In this document: positions 35,065-48,000 of the stretch, in pieces
How the letters are laid out: every line of letters begins with the position of its first letter
Position numbering within the stretch: position 1 is the stretch's first letter
Assembly (NCBI GenBank): GCA_013399895.1
Contig: VXBA01005693.1
Coordinates: forward strand, 267,572-331,571
Origin: Serilophus lunatus
Taxonomy: Eukaryota > Chordata > Aves > Passeriformes > Eurylaimidae
Direction: 5' to 3'
DNA: 64,000 bases
Notes under the pieces: generated by a model
Database searches by the model: none
Seen by the model: only the letters and a program-made list of their open reading frames with translations
Told to the model about the DNA's origin: nothing
Position numbers and translations under genes: made by a program

Positions 35065-35315
35065 CAGGTAGTACTTAAAGATCATCCAGTTCCAATCCCC
35101 TGCCATGGGCAGGGACACCTTCCACTGTCCCACGTTGCTCAGACCTCCATCCAACCTGGCCTTGGACACTTTCAGGAATGGAGCATCCACAGCTTTTCTG
35201 GGCAACCTGTGCTAGGGCCTCCCCATCACCTTCACAGGGAAGAATATATCCCAATATCTGACCTAAACCTACTCTCTTTCAGTTTGCAGCCACTCCCACT
35301 TGTCCTTTACAGGTC
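35065..35315 (-). mobile_element. CR1 LINE 3' fragment
   Basis: GATCATCCAGTTCCAATCCC, then GGGCAGGGACACCTTCCACT and GGGCAACCTGTGCTAGGGCC, antisense CR1 lacking the terminal ATTCTATGA repeats. Confidence 0.88.
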
Positions 35316-36140
35316 AGGTTTTTTTTGTTTGTCAGGTTGGTGGTTTATTCACTTCAGATTAAGGAAGAAAAAAGCCCTCTGCCAAGCATAGAGCTAAACC
35401 TATTTCCAATGACATCACCAGAGTTACTGGCACTACTCTCAGAAACTCTCCTAAGGTCAAAGAAATGATCAAATACTGCTATGTCTAGAACATACACTAC
35501 TCAGCTATTCACAGATTAACCCTTTAGCAACAAAACATGATCCAAAATCCTCGGGGAGGCATGTTCTGGAGTAAGAAAGCAGCTATAAAAAGATCCTTTT
35601 TTTCCCAAGAAAATGGTCCATTATGCTTAGAACTGCACGTTCTTCAGGGTAAAAGGAGATCTGTCATCTAAGATTGCTGAGCAAGGCAGGGCTCCAGGAG
35701 GCTGTGCCAGCATCACCCACAGCCCCTTCTCCAGGTGTGCTGGGCTCTGGGATGTTCCCTTCAGGAGGCACGTGTGGATCTCACCATGGCAGATGCTGGG
35801 GAAGCATGAACAGGAATAAATTCCAGTGCTAAGCAGAAGTGAATCTTCAGAGCACACACACCTGATTTCACCTCTGCTGAGCAAAACTCACACACTGGAT
35901 GAAATGAGTTTGAGTGTCTTCCTAGAGAGGAATGGCATTTTGTAATAAAGAGGCTGCTCATTTCCTGAAGATTTCTGGTCTAGTAGAACATGGTAATTCC
36001 AGAAATGCACACAATCTGGCCAGACAAGTTAACATGTGGGACTTGCAGGGAGGAAGTCTTTTCAAATAAGTCACTACCATTTATGCTTGGAGCCTTTACT
36101 GAAAGTTTGATGTCCATGCCATTTTAATTAATCATTTTGA

Positions 36141-36240
36141 AACAACACCAACAAAAAAAACAAACAAACAAAAAAAAACAAACCCCAAAACAACCTTCCT
36201 CCCTCTCCCCCCAACGAACAACAAAAAACCCCAAAAAACA
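36141..36240. repeat. A/C-rich low-complexity tract
   Basis: Runs of A3-A8 separated by single C ((AAAC)n-like), interrupted by CCTCCCTCTCCCC. Similar tracts occur at 28988-29035, 40480-40546 and 41600-41621. Confidence 0.8.
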
Positions 36241-36281
36241 CCCAAAGTCACACACATTATGGATTATTTACCTGCTAATTC

Positions 36282-36295
36282 TTTCTTTCTTTCAT
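36282..36295. repeat. (TTTC)n microsatellite
   Basis: Three to four TTTC units next to the A/C-rich tract. Confidence 0.6.
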
Positions 36296-37265
36296 CAAAG
36301 CTGCTCCTGCATTACAAAATTGTAACAAAAATCCCCATACTGGTAAGAACTAGTAAACATTTTTCTTCATTTGCATAAACAAGAAACCCCAAACAAATAC
36401 AAAGGTCAAAGACTCTCCCTGGCCAAGAACTGGTTAAACAATTTGAAAGTAATCCCAAGGTTTCTTGAAAACATTTGTCTTTCAGCCAAACAATACTGTT
36501 AAAGGTAATGTAAATGCTCTGCTCTAAAAACGTGCTTTTTCTGTTCACAGAGAACAGCAGTGTAAAAATAAGTCATCCATGAAGCATAGTCTCATTTTTA
36601 ATTTTATCCCTTGATAGATCAGTTGCTTCAAAAATCCCTTACCAAGGAAAGAAAAGTTACAGGGTTCACACTTTAGAGATTGTCCATTGGATAAACCCAA
36701 TGCTGCCAACCCATGGAAAGATTTATGGCCACTTCTGTCACGACCTGAGAACACTGGATTCTATTACCATGAACTGTGTATCTTTACAGGAGCCTACAAG
36801 CTTGGAAAGGCATTTCACTGCCTTCTCACACCTTGCTTTTCTCTGGCAAAACCAGCTGTGATCACTCAGCAGGTCCTAAAGAACTAAGTCACAGAAAAAG
36901 GAACAGATTTCATGTATCTGGGTGACAAGAAAGAACAAATAATGTGATTTGGGCAACCACTTAAAAGCACCTTAGTGCCAGTTTCCCTGTGTTTTACACT
37001 GGGTGATCAGGTGACTTTAGGACTTGAAAAATTAAACAACCCCAAGCCTATTTAAAGGAGTTTAACATGCCAAGGGCAGGGGTTGGGGGGGGGAAGGAAT
37101 CCACACTGAGCTTGGCAAAATGAACCTGCTTTACTCTTCAGCTGCACTGAACAGTGAAGAGCAAAGTGCCCTCAGCACAGGGCTGATGGTTTGAGCCTTT
37201 GCACACTACAATTAAACGTGCATGTTCATGGATATGCTGTTTTCAGGAGGTGGGGAGAGCTTGAA

Positions 37266-37271
37266 TTTATT
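37266..37271 (-). terminator. Candidate distal PKNOX1 polyadenylation signal
   Basis: AATAAA on the gene strand about 4.5 kb after the stop, within CR1-free sequence. It would give a long 3' UTR. Confidence 0.3.
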
Positions 37272-39916
37272 GTTAGAAAACCAAAAGCATTTCACTTAAT
37301 TGTATAACATGCGAGATTTTCATGAGGGAATGGAGGTTAGTTACATTTCCAACAGGATTTCATAACCACATTTTGCCTATTCAACTCTAAGCTGAATGTA
37401 AGGCTGAAAGGTTGGAAAGACTAATCAAAGTAACAGAACCCAGAAAGACAGTAACAATACAGCACCTAAAAATGGGTAATTCACACATTTTTGACATTTG
37501 TGTCTTGCATAGACAAATACTTATTCATTTTTTTTTCTCCAAAGACGACTCAGCCTCAAAAAGTAAATGTTAAATGAACTTTAATTACAAGTAAATGCAT
37601 GTGTTCCAATTTTTCAAAATACCAGGGTGTTCTGGTGGGGTTTTGTTTTTGTTCTGCCTTTTTTTTTAAGTGCAATTGTCATCCCTTGGAAAGGCTTTGT
37701 TTCATTCTGCAGGCTCTCCAAGTTCACAAAGTCAGGGAGATGAACTTCCAATTCTTCCAGAAACAAATCCATATATTATTAAGTCTTTGTGGCCCTACTC
37801 CACTACAATATCCATAAACCTAAAACTACTTTGGAAGAACAGGAACTGGGAACTCCAATTCCTCAGTGTGGGTCTGTTTTCTGGCTGTATTTTGAACATC
37901 AAGACATGATGCACACCAGGTTAACATGAATTCCTGCCCTTCCAAACTCTTCATCCAAACCCTGGTTTCCACTGAAGCAGACCCAGGTATGCAGCCAGGA
38001 TAAAGCTGGAGGGGTCACCAAAAGGTTCCTTGCACAGATCAGGTACCAGAACAAGGAACCAATTCTCTGGCAGGTGAATGCAGCCCGACATGGATCCTTA
38101 TGGAGTTTCCCTGAGGTCAGCAGGACTCCACTTTGACACAATATCCAGATGTAGGAAACACACTGCAGTGCCAGAGTCGAATCTAAATATTTTCTAACAT
38201 GATTCTTTCTTTGTAACAGACATTTAGAAACTTATCCTGATTGTTTTGGAGTTGATTTAGTAAACTGTAATGCTTCCAAAGTTAAATAAAAAACAGGAAA
38301 GTCCCTTGCTTGTTGCAGGAATCTTGAAAAAACTGGACTGAGAACCCTGGTTTGGATTTGACTGAAAAAAGAAGTTCCAGTAATCAAAATTGCAGAAGAA
38401 TCTCCTTGATATTAACAACAAATTAGTTCTATTGCATATGAATATGACTTTAACGGGGGGAAGGGGGCAACTATACAAAGTTTAAAATTAGATCTCCTAT
38501 AAAGAGGTTTTAGCTAATGTAAACATGTACCTTTCCTGAATGGTGATGCTTTGCTGAAACCAGCAATCTTTCTTACACAGCAAAAAATGAAGGACACTAC
38601 TTTTTTTTTTTTTCTTTTTTTAAATCATAGAAAGAACAAACACTTCTGTGCAGTTCACACTCACTACAGAATTCTCAGTGAATGAAAAGGTTTGAGTTTC
38701 ATACATTTAGCAATACCTTTGATTATATTGGTAAAGCCTTTTCAGTTGTAGGAATTCACATCCCTATGTTTCTATGTTTCTAATCTTAGAGTGAAATTAT
38801 TCCATATTCCCCTTTCACAGTAAATTCTGTCAACTTCATTTGACAGGTATTGATAAAGTAATTGGAGACTAGGTCACAAATGTTTCAGAAGAATAAAACT
38901 TCTGCTGCAAATAAGGTGGGAGGAATTAAAAACAATCTAACTAGATAATGGCTTCTTTCTGAAAAATAAACTTTCAGAAGCTGGAAACCCTGAGGCCTGC
39001 TTGTTGCAAGGAGCACATAACATGTTCCTGAACCCTCTTCCAGTTGGCTCCTTTTAGGATCTCAGTTCTCATAGTGTTGAGGTGTGGGCAAATGCCCATT
39101 GCCACATCATAGCCAAAGCATAGAGCTTTTGCCCATTTTGGTTTAGCCTTCCCTGTGCTGCTGGCTGTTTGTTACCCCATGGATCAGCTGGGTGAGCTGC
39201 TTCCAAGTCCACCTTGAAGCAGAATTGGGAAAGCCAGAGGCAGCAACAGCTGGTCAGGGAGGGGAAGGGGATGGTGAGAAACATCCTGGTGCTCCAGCAC
39301 AGCCTGATTTGGAGAAGCAGGTGTTTGTCCATGGGCCTTTACTCACTGAAAAGCAGATTATTCCTCTGCCTATGTGCTACAAGTATGAGGATTAATGGGA
39401 TGTTACACATGAACAAGGGTGGCCAAATAAAAACCCCAAACAAACCAACAAATACAACTTGATGTATAATGAAACTTGGGGATGACAAAGCACTTCTGGA
39501 GTTAAGTAAAAAACAATTAAAAAGGAAGATACAGAATCTGTTTCTCTTGTTCTTCTTCCAGCAATCTCATTTATCTTTTGTTGGGGCAGTAGGTTGAATG
39601 TTTCTAAAGCAGCAGGATTTGTACATGGTTTCTGTCCTTTAAAATGTCTCAGGGTCAAACTGGATTTGACAACAGCCTTTGAGATAGTTATGCTATGTCA
39701 ACACCTTCCTAATTAAATCTTTCATTATTCATTTACTGAGCTGTTTGACAAACATGGCACGTAAGTGGCAAAGCAGAGAAGTCAGAAGAAAACAAGTTCT
39801 TTAGAAATTACCACTCCAGTGGAGAAGATCATTACAGCATTTGAACTAAGGAAGATCCTCAGCCACGAGTAAGTACCACAGAAAACCTCATTTGTGCTGA
39901 ATAAAAACCAACACAA

Positions 39917-39950
39917 ATTTTTTTTGGTTTGTTTTTTTTTTTTTTTTTAC
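39917..39950. repeat. Poly-T tract
   Basis: Two T runs (8 and 18) split by GGTTTG, equivalent to an A-rich run on the PKNOX1 strand. Confidence 0.8.
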
Positions 39951-41092
39951 AATAGCTACTAGTCTCTGAAACCTAGTATTATTCTCCAGGTACATATGGC
40001 AATGCTACTGACATTTCTTCCTGAAGCTTTTCTTCAGACCAACTCACCCTTGCCTTGGAAGACAATCTGCCACAACCACCTTCCAACCATTTAAAGCACA
40101 TCCAACAGTGCATGTGTTAATCCTTCTGGAACCAACGGGACCTAAGCACATGCCTGAGTGTTTTGTGAAGCACAGATGAAGTATTCAATTAAATATTTGC
40201 ATCTGTCCAAGGGCTTTGTTCAAATACAATGTCTAAAAGCTAAAATCTTTTTCCCTGTCCCATCAGGAGCACAACTAGATTTGGTCTAAATCAGAAAGAA
40301 GTTCTGATCTAATCCAACGTTGTGACAAATGGACAGGGGCAAAAGAGGATGTTGATCACACCGTGAGGCTCTTGGAGTCTGTTATTTGTACTCAATAAAG
40401 GGAAATACAAAGTTCCAAAAATTCATGGATAGACAGACACAGACTTGAAACTTTGGGAAAATAAATGAACTGTTACCACAAAAAAAAACCCCAAAAAACA
40501 AACCAACAAAACCACCCCAAAAACCAATGACAACCCAACAAAAAAAGAGCTGTTTTCATCATCAGCTCTTCATTTTTAAATGACACACAAGGATTTTTCT
40601 AATCTAATAAAGCCTGCTGTATATTCTGGTAGTAAACTTCAGATTGGAAGAAATTTTATATAAATTCATAAGTTATATTTCTTTTTGTATTAGGGGAAAA
40701 TATTTTAAATGCAATAAAATAGCAGAATTCATGACTGTATAGTAGGCAACTTTCCATTTTTTTCAGATTCAGTTGTACAAACTATAAACTGTTAAACTTC
40801 TCTAGTAACTGGAAAAATTGTGGGTCTTTGAATTTACTTACCTGAATATTCATTTAGCAAATATTTTCAGATACAAGTCTAGATAAAGAGTTATGCAATT
40901 TGAGTATTAGTTTACACATAATATAAATCCATGTTTGACAATATCAAAATCCCATCAAACAGTGGGCCCTTCTTATGCTATTATCAAATATAGTATATCA
41001 TTGTGGGATAGCTGAGAATCATAGAATGCTACTGTAGGCTTGCTTATTAAATTGGGTCAGTTTTCAGACCTTCCAAATAGGAATACTAAACA

Positions 41093-41098
41093 TTTATT
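41093..41098 (-). terminator. Candidate proximal PKNOX1 polyadenylation signal
   Basis: TTTATT on the plus strand reads AATAAA on the gene strand, about 720 nt after the stop. It is one of several possible sites. Confidence 0.3.
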
Positions 41099-41817
41099 TT
41101 TCCCCTCTGGAAATTTTTTTTCTCCTCCTGCTTAATACAGTCGTCATCCCAATTTCTAGTGAATTTATAAAAATATTTTTTTTTTTATCCAATAACCCCA
41201 GCAAGGTAAAAATAGGAGTTTTTATAGCAAATGATAAACAGGCTCACAGACTATGAGAGAAACTAAACTTATTTAAATTGCCATACATTCTCTACTGAAT
41301 CACACATCAACAGTTCCTTTTTATGTGTGTTGCTGTCCACCTCAGACTAGCAGTTTTTAAGGTGCAGAAGCATCTTTCAAATATATGCATCTAACTTAAT
41401 AATCAAGTCTCACACACTAGTGTCACATGCTTTAAATTTACATCACCTGCCCATCAAAAGCTGTGTTAAATAACAGCACTAATTGAAACTGCATAATTCA
41501 TTAGAAACTGCAGCACTTCCAATTCATAGAACAGAGGGGTGCTCACGTGGTTCTTTATATTACTAGATATAATTTTCTGAAATAAGAAAAGGAAAAAGAA
41601 ACAAAACAAACAAACAAACACATTTGAAAGAAGTTGCTGCACCTGCAAAAACACTCTTTAAGCTTACTATGAAATACAAAAAAGTGCACCCTTCTATATC
41701 TACATATAAAACATATTAGAAATAAAACTTGTGTAAAATGTTTGCTGTGCAAACTATAAAAAGTCAGTCAGTCAGTCCTTTCTTTTTCCTAAGTGTTTTG
41801 CCACACTCTCTTGCTTC

Positions 41818-42029
41818 CTACTGCAGAGAATCACTGTTATCCAAGACCAGCCCACTGATGTTTGTTGTTGAGAGGTCTCCTCCATCCTCCTCCCCGCTGT
41901 CCACGGACTCATCCTCGCTCTGCCCTGCCATCATAACTTGCTGAACAGCCAAAGTAGCACCATCAGAAGACAAAGACTGGAGACTGTCTACATTCATGTT
42001 GACTGGAGCTGTAATGGTGACAACAGCAC
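41818..42029 (-). CDS. PKNOX1: PKNOX1 last coding exon and stop
   Basis: This exon encodes AVVTITAPVNMNVDSLQSLS, an acidic SEDESVDSGEEDGGD stretch and a C-terminal ISGLVLDNSDSLQ, then TAG. The acceptor is GCTTTTCCAG. The C-terminus matches human apart from the acidic-linker substitutions. Confidence 0.97.
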
Positions 42030-45000
42030 CTGGAAAAGCACAATCACAGTACTTTAGCATCTTTCTTGCTTTCCATTTTTAAGTAACAGGTGTTTATGCA
42101 TAAACACAGCTCGTTTCTAATCAACAGGAAGAAAACCTAAAGAAACCAAATTGAAATAAAAGGTTGTCAAACACTTAAGTACCAGGAGATGCCAGGATTA
42201 AGTTAGTCAGGAATCTTCAGCTTAGCTGTGTTATGGACATCTATTACAGGCAATCTCCAATAAAGTCATCACAAGGCTATTTCTGCAAAGTATTCCAGCT
42301 TGACACATTGCATAAAAATGTGAGTGTTCATAGAGATCCAAAGTGATCTAAATGGACAAAGCTATTATCAGGTCCAGCAGAGGCTGAGGGAAAAGGTGGT
42401 ACAAACTGGAAAGGAATAAAGCATCAGGCAGCAGGATAGGAAGGATGATCCTGAGATTAAAGATTTTATTTATCTTTCTTAAATTAAGCCTTTTTGTCTG
42501 ATCTGTTGCTGAGGAAGTTACTTCAGTCAGAGTCTTTGAAGGTTCGACTGCATTTCTCTGCCCCTCCTTGTTCCACTTGAAACATGTGAGGAATTCTTTG
42601 TGTAGAACTGCAGATGCTCAGTCACGGAACTGAAGCTGCAGCCCAATACTGCTCATCAAACAGAACACTCCCAACGTGCAACACATACTGAGAGAACTCA
42701 GCTGTACATCAGAGTTGTGCATCTCATTTCTGTCAGTCATAAGTTTTGAAACAGAAGCAACAATCTCTCAACACAAACTCCAGTAACATACTCCCCCCAA
42801 AAACATAGAAAAACTGCAAAGAGGTAAAAATTGACATATTTCTGTTATTTTTTTCCAGATTAAAACCACATTTATACTGAAATGTCAAGAAGTTCCCCTC
42901 CTCTCAAAGGCATCAAACCCTTTATTTCCCTGTTAGAGAGGAATTAACTTTATTCTCCGTGGTGTCCCCTTACCGTCGGACATTGTGAGCTCGTTAGATT
43001 GCTGCTGAGCAACTCCTGAGGCAATGGAGTCAGGCCAAAACCTCTGAACTGGTCGGTTCTGAGCTGTTTTCTTCTTTGTTTTTGGAGTTTCAGAACAACT
43101 GGAATCCAGCATTGGCTGAAGAATTCGCCTTCTAGCATTGATAAACCTAAACACAACCAAGGGCAAGGAGAACTTAAAACCAGCTGGCTGTAAATTCTCT
43201 CTTCCTCTCTCTCACATTCACAGAGTATGCAGTGTGAAAAAATAATTAGGAATATAATATCTTCTCCCTATCAGCTGAGCTTCACATTCTTTTTAAAGTG
43301 TAGAACTGCTCCCAGAACACCAGCATCCTTTGATTTTGGCAAACGAGCTAAGAAAGTGCTTCTATCATTTTGCAGCTCACGGCACTTTTTCCCCCACCTC
43401 AGAAGGAAAAATTCTCCAGACAGCACAACAGATGTACACTTCAGGATCTTATTAAAAACTAAGCACCAGAAAACTTGCTGACAGCACAGCTCAGAAAGCT
43501 GATACTCCTCTCATTAGGGTTCACCTAAAATCCAGCCTCTGCCTAACCTAGTTTGTTTGGTCTGGTTTCATTTACTTCCTTCAGCTTCCACATTACTTAT
43601 TTTATAGGCTCCCTGGCTTTCCAAGGCATGGCTCTTGAGCCAGCAAACAACAGCAAACACATTTTTCAGATCCTTCCCAACTCCTTTTAGTTCCCTGGTT
43701 TTCACTTGTTTACTTTGGCACGTCAGCTGCTGCCTTTCCCCTTTCTCCTGGTGAACAAGAAAATATTTAAACCACATCTCATTAGCTACCAGTAATTAAC
43801 TGAATCAACCTCAATGTAGCGAGCTGTGGCAAGAGCTGGGACTGAGGGTATCCTCCCTAAATCTGACAGAACACATCCAGGATGCACCTTTGCCTGCAGT
43901 GGGTTGGGTGCAGCTGGCAGGTCCCTATGTTGTTTGCTCTGCAGAGGCAGTAAGTAGTCAGATCCCAGACCACAGAGCTCAGTGACTACATGTCACCCAG
44001 CCACAATTACACTGTCCCACTTTTAGAACCTGTGTTCTGTCACTGTCTTGAGTGTTTTCCCACTAGGCCCCTGTGCAGGCAGTGCCCTCTTTGAAATCTG
44101 AGCAAGATCCCTGTTGGACTCAGTTGCAGTAATTTTAGGAACTGATACCACAGGCAGAATAGGTGTGTGTTGGCACCTTCCCTCCTCTCTTCTGTGGGGG
44201 CAGGTATCTTATCTTACACCTCCAGTGAAGATAAGACACAATAAAACATGTTGAACCATGAGTGTAACTGAGGTGCTGCCACTCTCCACTCATCCTTTGA
44301 TATGAGTGCAGAATAAATGCCTGTTCACAGCAACTTCTTAATTATTTGCAACCTTTTCAGAGTTTCAGGTCACTAAAAGCCTTTAAACTTCAATTTCTTT
44401 ACCTGAAGAAGAGACACAAGAGTACTTTCATCTCAGCAATAGAGCAGAACATAAGTCCTTAATGTTGCAAAGTTTTCTGGAGTCCTTATGTAATTTAAAT
44501 GGCGTGAGTATTATTATACCTTATAAAAATAACACCCTTGTGCATCAGTGCACAACTCTCGTATTTCTTCACATATTTTGTAACATCTGTAGAACAAGTT
44601 CAATTCCAGATAACCAAGTTATACTCTCAACTATTTCTGTGTTGTGGAGACAATGACAGATATTAAATAAGTGTTTTGCTCTTACCAATTGTTAACCTGG
44701 AATAATTATAATTGCTCTTACCAATTGTTAACCTGGAGTAGTGTCAGATTTGTTTGTGCTGCAATCTGCTTCTTCTCATCCTCTGTTGGATATGGATGCT
44801 AAAGAGGCCACAAAAGCAAAGAAAAAAAGGCATAAGCTTGTTTCATCTCCTCATCAAAAATAAGGACTCCCTTATTACAACTGATTAAAGCTGCTCCTCA
44901 TCAAAAATAAGAATTCTTTTATTACAACTGATTAAAGCTGCCAGATTAAGGCCATCTGACTCATTAAAACCCAAACTTTAGAAACCTCACAAACTTTTAT

Positions 45001-48000
45001 AGACATAAATAATTTAACAAAGAGTGCTTTCCTACACAAAACTGATTTTATCCTTGAAAGTGTCTATGATACCATTAAACTACTGATGTGTAATTCAGAA
45101 GAAAAAGCTTCTCATGGCTGACAGTCTTTATTAAACAGTGTGATCCCAGGGCAACACAGCATGTGATAACATCTGATTAGTTATGCTGTCTGAAGGCAAT
45201 GTCATATGAGAGTACTGACAAGCACTTTCTAGTTAAATAAAGCCACTCTGAACTAAACAGATGAAGTCAGTGTATGGAACACAACAAGCACACACACACA
45301 GTTTCCCCATATCAGTTTTCTGCTGTAAGATAGTTGTAAAAGACAAAATATCAATTAACTAAACATTGTGACATAATCTGAGACCCATTTATCCTTTCAA
45401 GGTAAGTATTTCTGGAGAGGAAAGATGTTCTATTGAAAGCACAAGTAGATAGTGACAGCCTTGGTACACATCAGGGTTGTTGGAAAGGAGATAGAGACAG
45501 AAAATTTGAAATTTTCCTCTATCAAAAACACCCCCAAAACACCACAAATTACAGATGGAATTATTTTTCCTCGTGCCATGAACCAGTGTGTAGAGAGCAT
45601 TAAGTTCTCAACACAGTGAAATGAAGAAAAGTTCCTTTTAACAGTGTTTACTGAGACCATGAAGTACAAATGCAACACACTTATTACAATAATAATAAAA
45701 ATCAACTGGCATTAGATTGTGGAACTACTCCAAATGACTTCAGGGAAAACTGAACTGAGATTACATAAATGACAACAGAATAAATTCACCTTCTTTATGA
45801 CACAAAATCATAACAGAACACACAAAAGAGTTACATAAAATACTGTGACTGCTGACCATGCCCAGTCCTTACCCCTATGTGCTGAAAAAGCCAAGATCTC
45901 ATCACATTTGTAGCGTGCTTGGGAAGAACTCCTCTTTTATTTTTTGATGAGCCATCATCTTGATGCAAGATGCCCAGATCTTGGTTTAATTGCAACTGGA
46001 GCTGCACATACAATTTTAGAAGAAACAAGTAAGCACAGTAGTAGTGGCTCTGTACCAATGAATGAACAACTCCTTTATACAAAGAATCAAAAGAAATCAG
46101 GCTTGAATATTTTTAATGAACTTGTTGTGTGCAAACACAACTGTGGAAGCTGTAAAATACGACTGATTTAAGACTCAAACAAAGGACAGAGTAAATTTGT
46201 TATGCAAAGAGTTGCAAAGATGCTAAAGGTCCTCCTAAATAATCCATCTGAATTCTCAAAGAGCAAGATCTACACAGTAGTACCTATGGTTCACTTTACA
46301 ACTCTCTTACTACTTCCTAAATATTCATATTTCTTTTTCTTTGCTCTTCACTTTCTATGGATGCATCAAATCATTTGCACATTGGTTATCTGAACATTTG
46401 GGAAGACATTCTTAAATGCTCACACAGAGATAATAAGAAACAACATATAAATTGCATATAAGAATGTATTTCAGACAATTACAACTGAAATCATTCTAAA
46501 TCAGGTTTTTCACACAAATTGGAGCAATTTCTTAAGCCAATCCTTATTTCTGTGTCCTGTATGAAACTGGTTTTAAATAAGGGCTAAGATATCAAATGAC
46601 AACAAGTATATATTTGTAGCATGTTTTTATTTCCAGAATAATGGTTTGCATTCTAAATAATCTGCTTGTATATGGAGGCTTTGTATGGAACTTTAAATAG
46701 CTCTCCCCCAGAATTTTTCCTGACCTACACAGCATTCTGAAGCCTTGAAAAAGGAGAAATTCAAGAGGATTTTCTATGGCTGACAAGGAGTACAGGTCCA
46801 AACTTATGTACAGGTGGGCTTGGAGATTCCTACTAACTTCAAGAGTAGCCACAGATGTGTACAGAAGGTCAAGTCCTTTTTTTTTTTTTTTTGTTTAGGG
46901 GTATTATTTTCCACTCAGTATTTTATTTTTTTCATATGAGGAATAAAAAGTGTTTTTCTCTAAGACCACTTCAGTCTAAGAGAGTAATTTTACAGATTTC
47001 TGTCTGAAAGGTGTCTGAGGATAGGATGTGTTCTAGGAAAATACATATATGCTTCTGCTAACAAAAAGAAGGTAAGCACACTGTGCACACTTCTTTGGTT
47101 ACAAGGCCAGAATAAGGAAAAAGAAGCAGCTGGTGAGCCAGTGATTGCCAACAGATTTTATGCTATGGAGATGGTAGCTCCTCATTCATATTTTTAATTG
47201 ACTCCAGATTCGTGGAAGATTTGATTTACCACTTCCAGCTCCAAGAGAAAGCTACCAAGGTTTTCTGTAACTAAAGATGGTTTAGTTTTCATGTTTCTCC
47301 TTCCTTAGTTATTTCTTTGAACTCTCCAGATCCAGCTCCTAAGAACCTCTCCCCAAACACTGCTGGCCCTTGTCTTTTAGGATATGATACACTGAGCCAA
47401 ATGTGAAGATCTCACATAGTCTCAACTGAGTATTTTGAAGGTTTTACAGCAAAATGGTTCTAAAGATGCAGTTTCATGGTACTAGTGGGTTGCCATTATG
47501 ATAAAAAGTCAAATTTCTGACAATGGCATGTGGCATCTTAATGCAATACAGTGAATTTATCCAGCCATAAACCTAGTCCAGTGATTAGGGAACTTTTAAT
47601 CATTGAAAAAGTGTTTATTTAATTCAGGGATGGGGTTTGATTTGCTTTGGTGGGGGTTTTATTGTTTCTTAGGTTTAGGGGTGAGGTTTTTTTCTTAATT
47701 TTACTTTGTTTTTTTAATTTCATGTACATATGCTCTACTGCCATTAGAAAAGGATGACATTTAACAGATAGGAAGTACTGTGACCTGTTGTGGGAAGGGA
47801 GATCTGTCTGGGATCTCCAGTTATACAGCTTTGAACTCCTTCAGCAGTACTTGCACTAGTTCTACATTAGACGTGTATGTACACAGAGCTCATTCTGACA
47901 GTGTCTCAAACTGATACCAAAACTCTTGAAACCACTGAGACTTTTTTAACCCAGACTATGATTCTGGGAAGCCCATGAAACAAACCTGAGAGTTCTGGAT

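Larger units (their letters stand above)
28346..36120. other. Intergenic, VWC-like gene to PKNOX1 3' side
   Basis: No gene supported. It contains three CR1 fragments (29997, 33030, 35065), a (CA)n tract and A/C-rich low-complexity runs (28988-29035). The sequence turns AT-rich after about 31 kb. Chance open frames of up to 201 codons around 29.5-30 kb show no exon structure. Confidence 0.6.
36241..41817 (-). other. PKNOX1: Probable PKNOX1 3' UTR and downstream flank
   Basis: This is AT-rich sequence after the PKNOX1 stop with no CR1 insertion and no credible exon. On the minus strand AATAAA hexamers occur at 41098-41093 (about 720 nt after the stop) and 37271-37266 (about 4.5 kb after), so the 3' UTR may end at either. 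Human PKNOX1 also has a long 3' UTR, from memory. The exact end cannot be seen. Confidence 0.45.

Noticed and set aside
44676..44940. CRISPR-like or satellite array
   Set aside because: Only two copies of each unit, of different lengths, in a vertebrate intron. Simple local duplications explain them.
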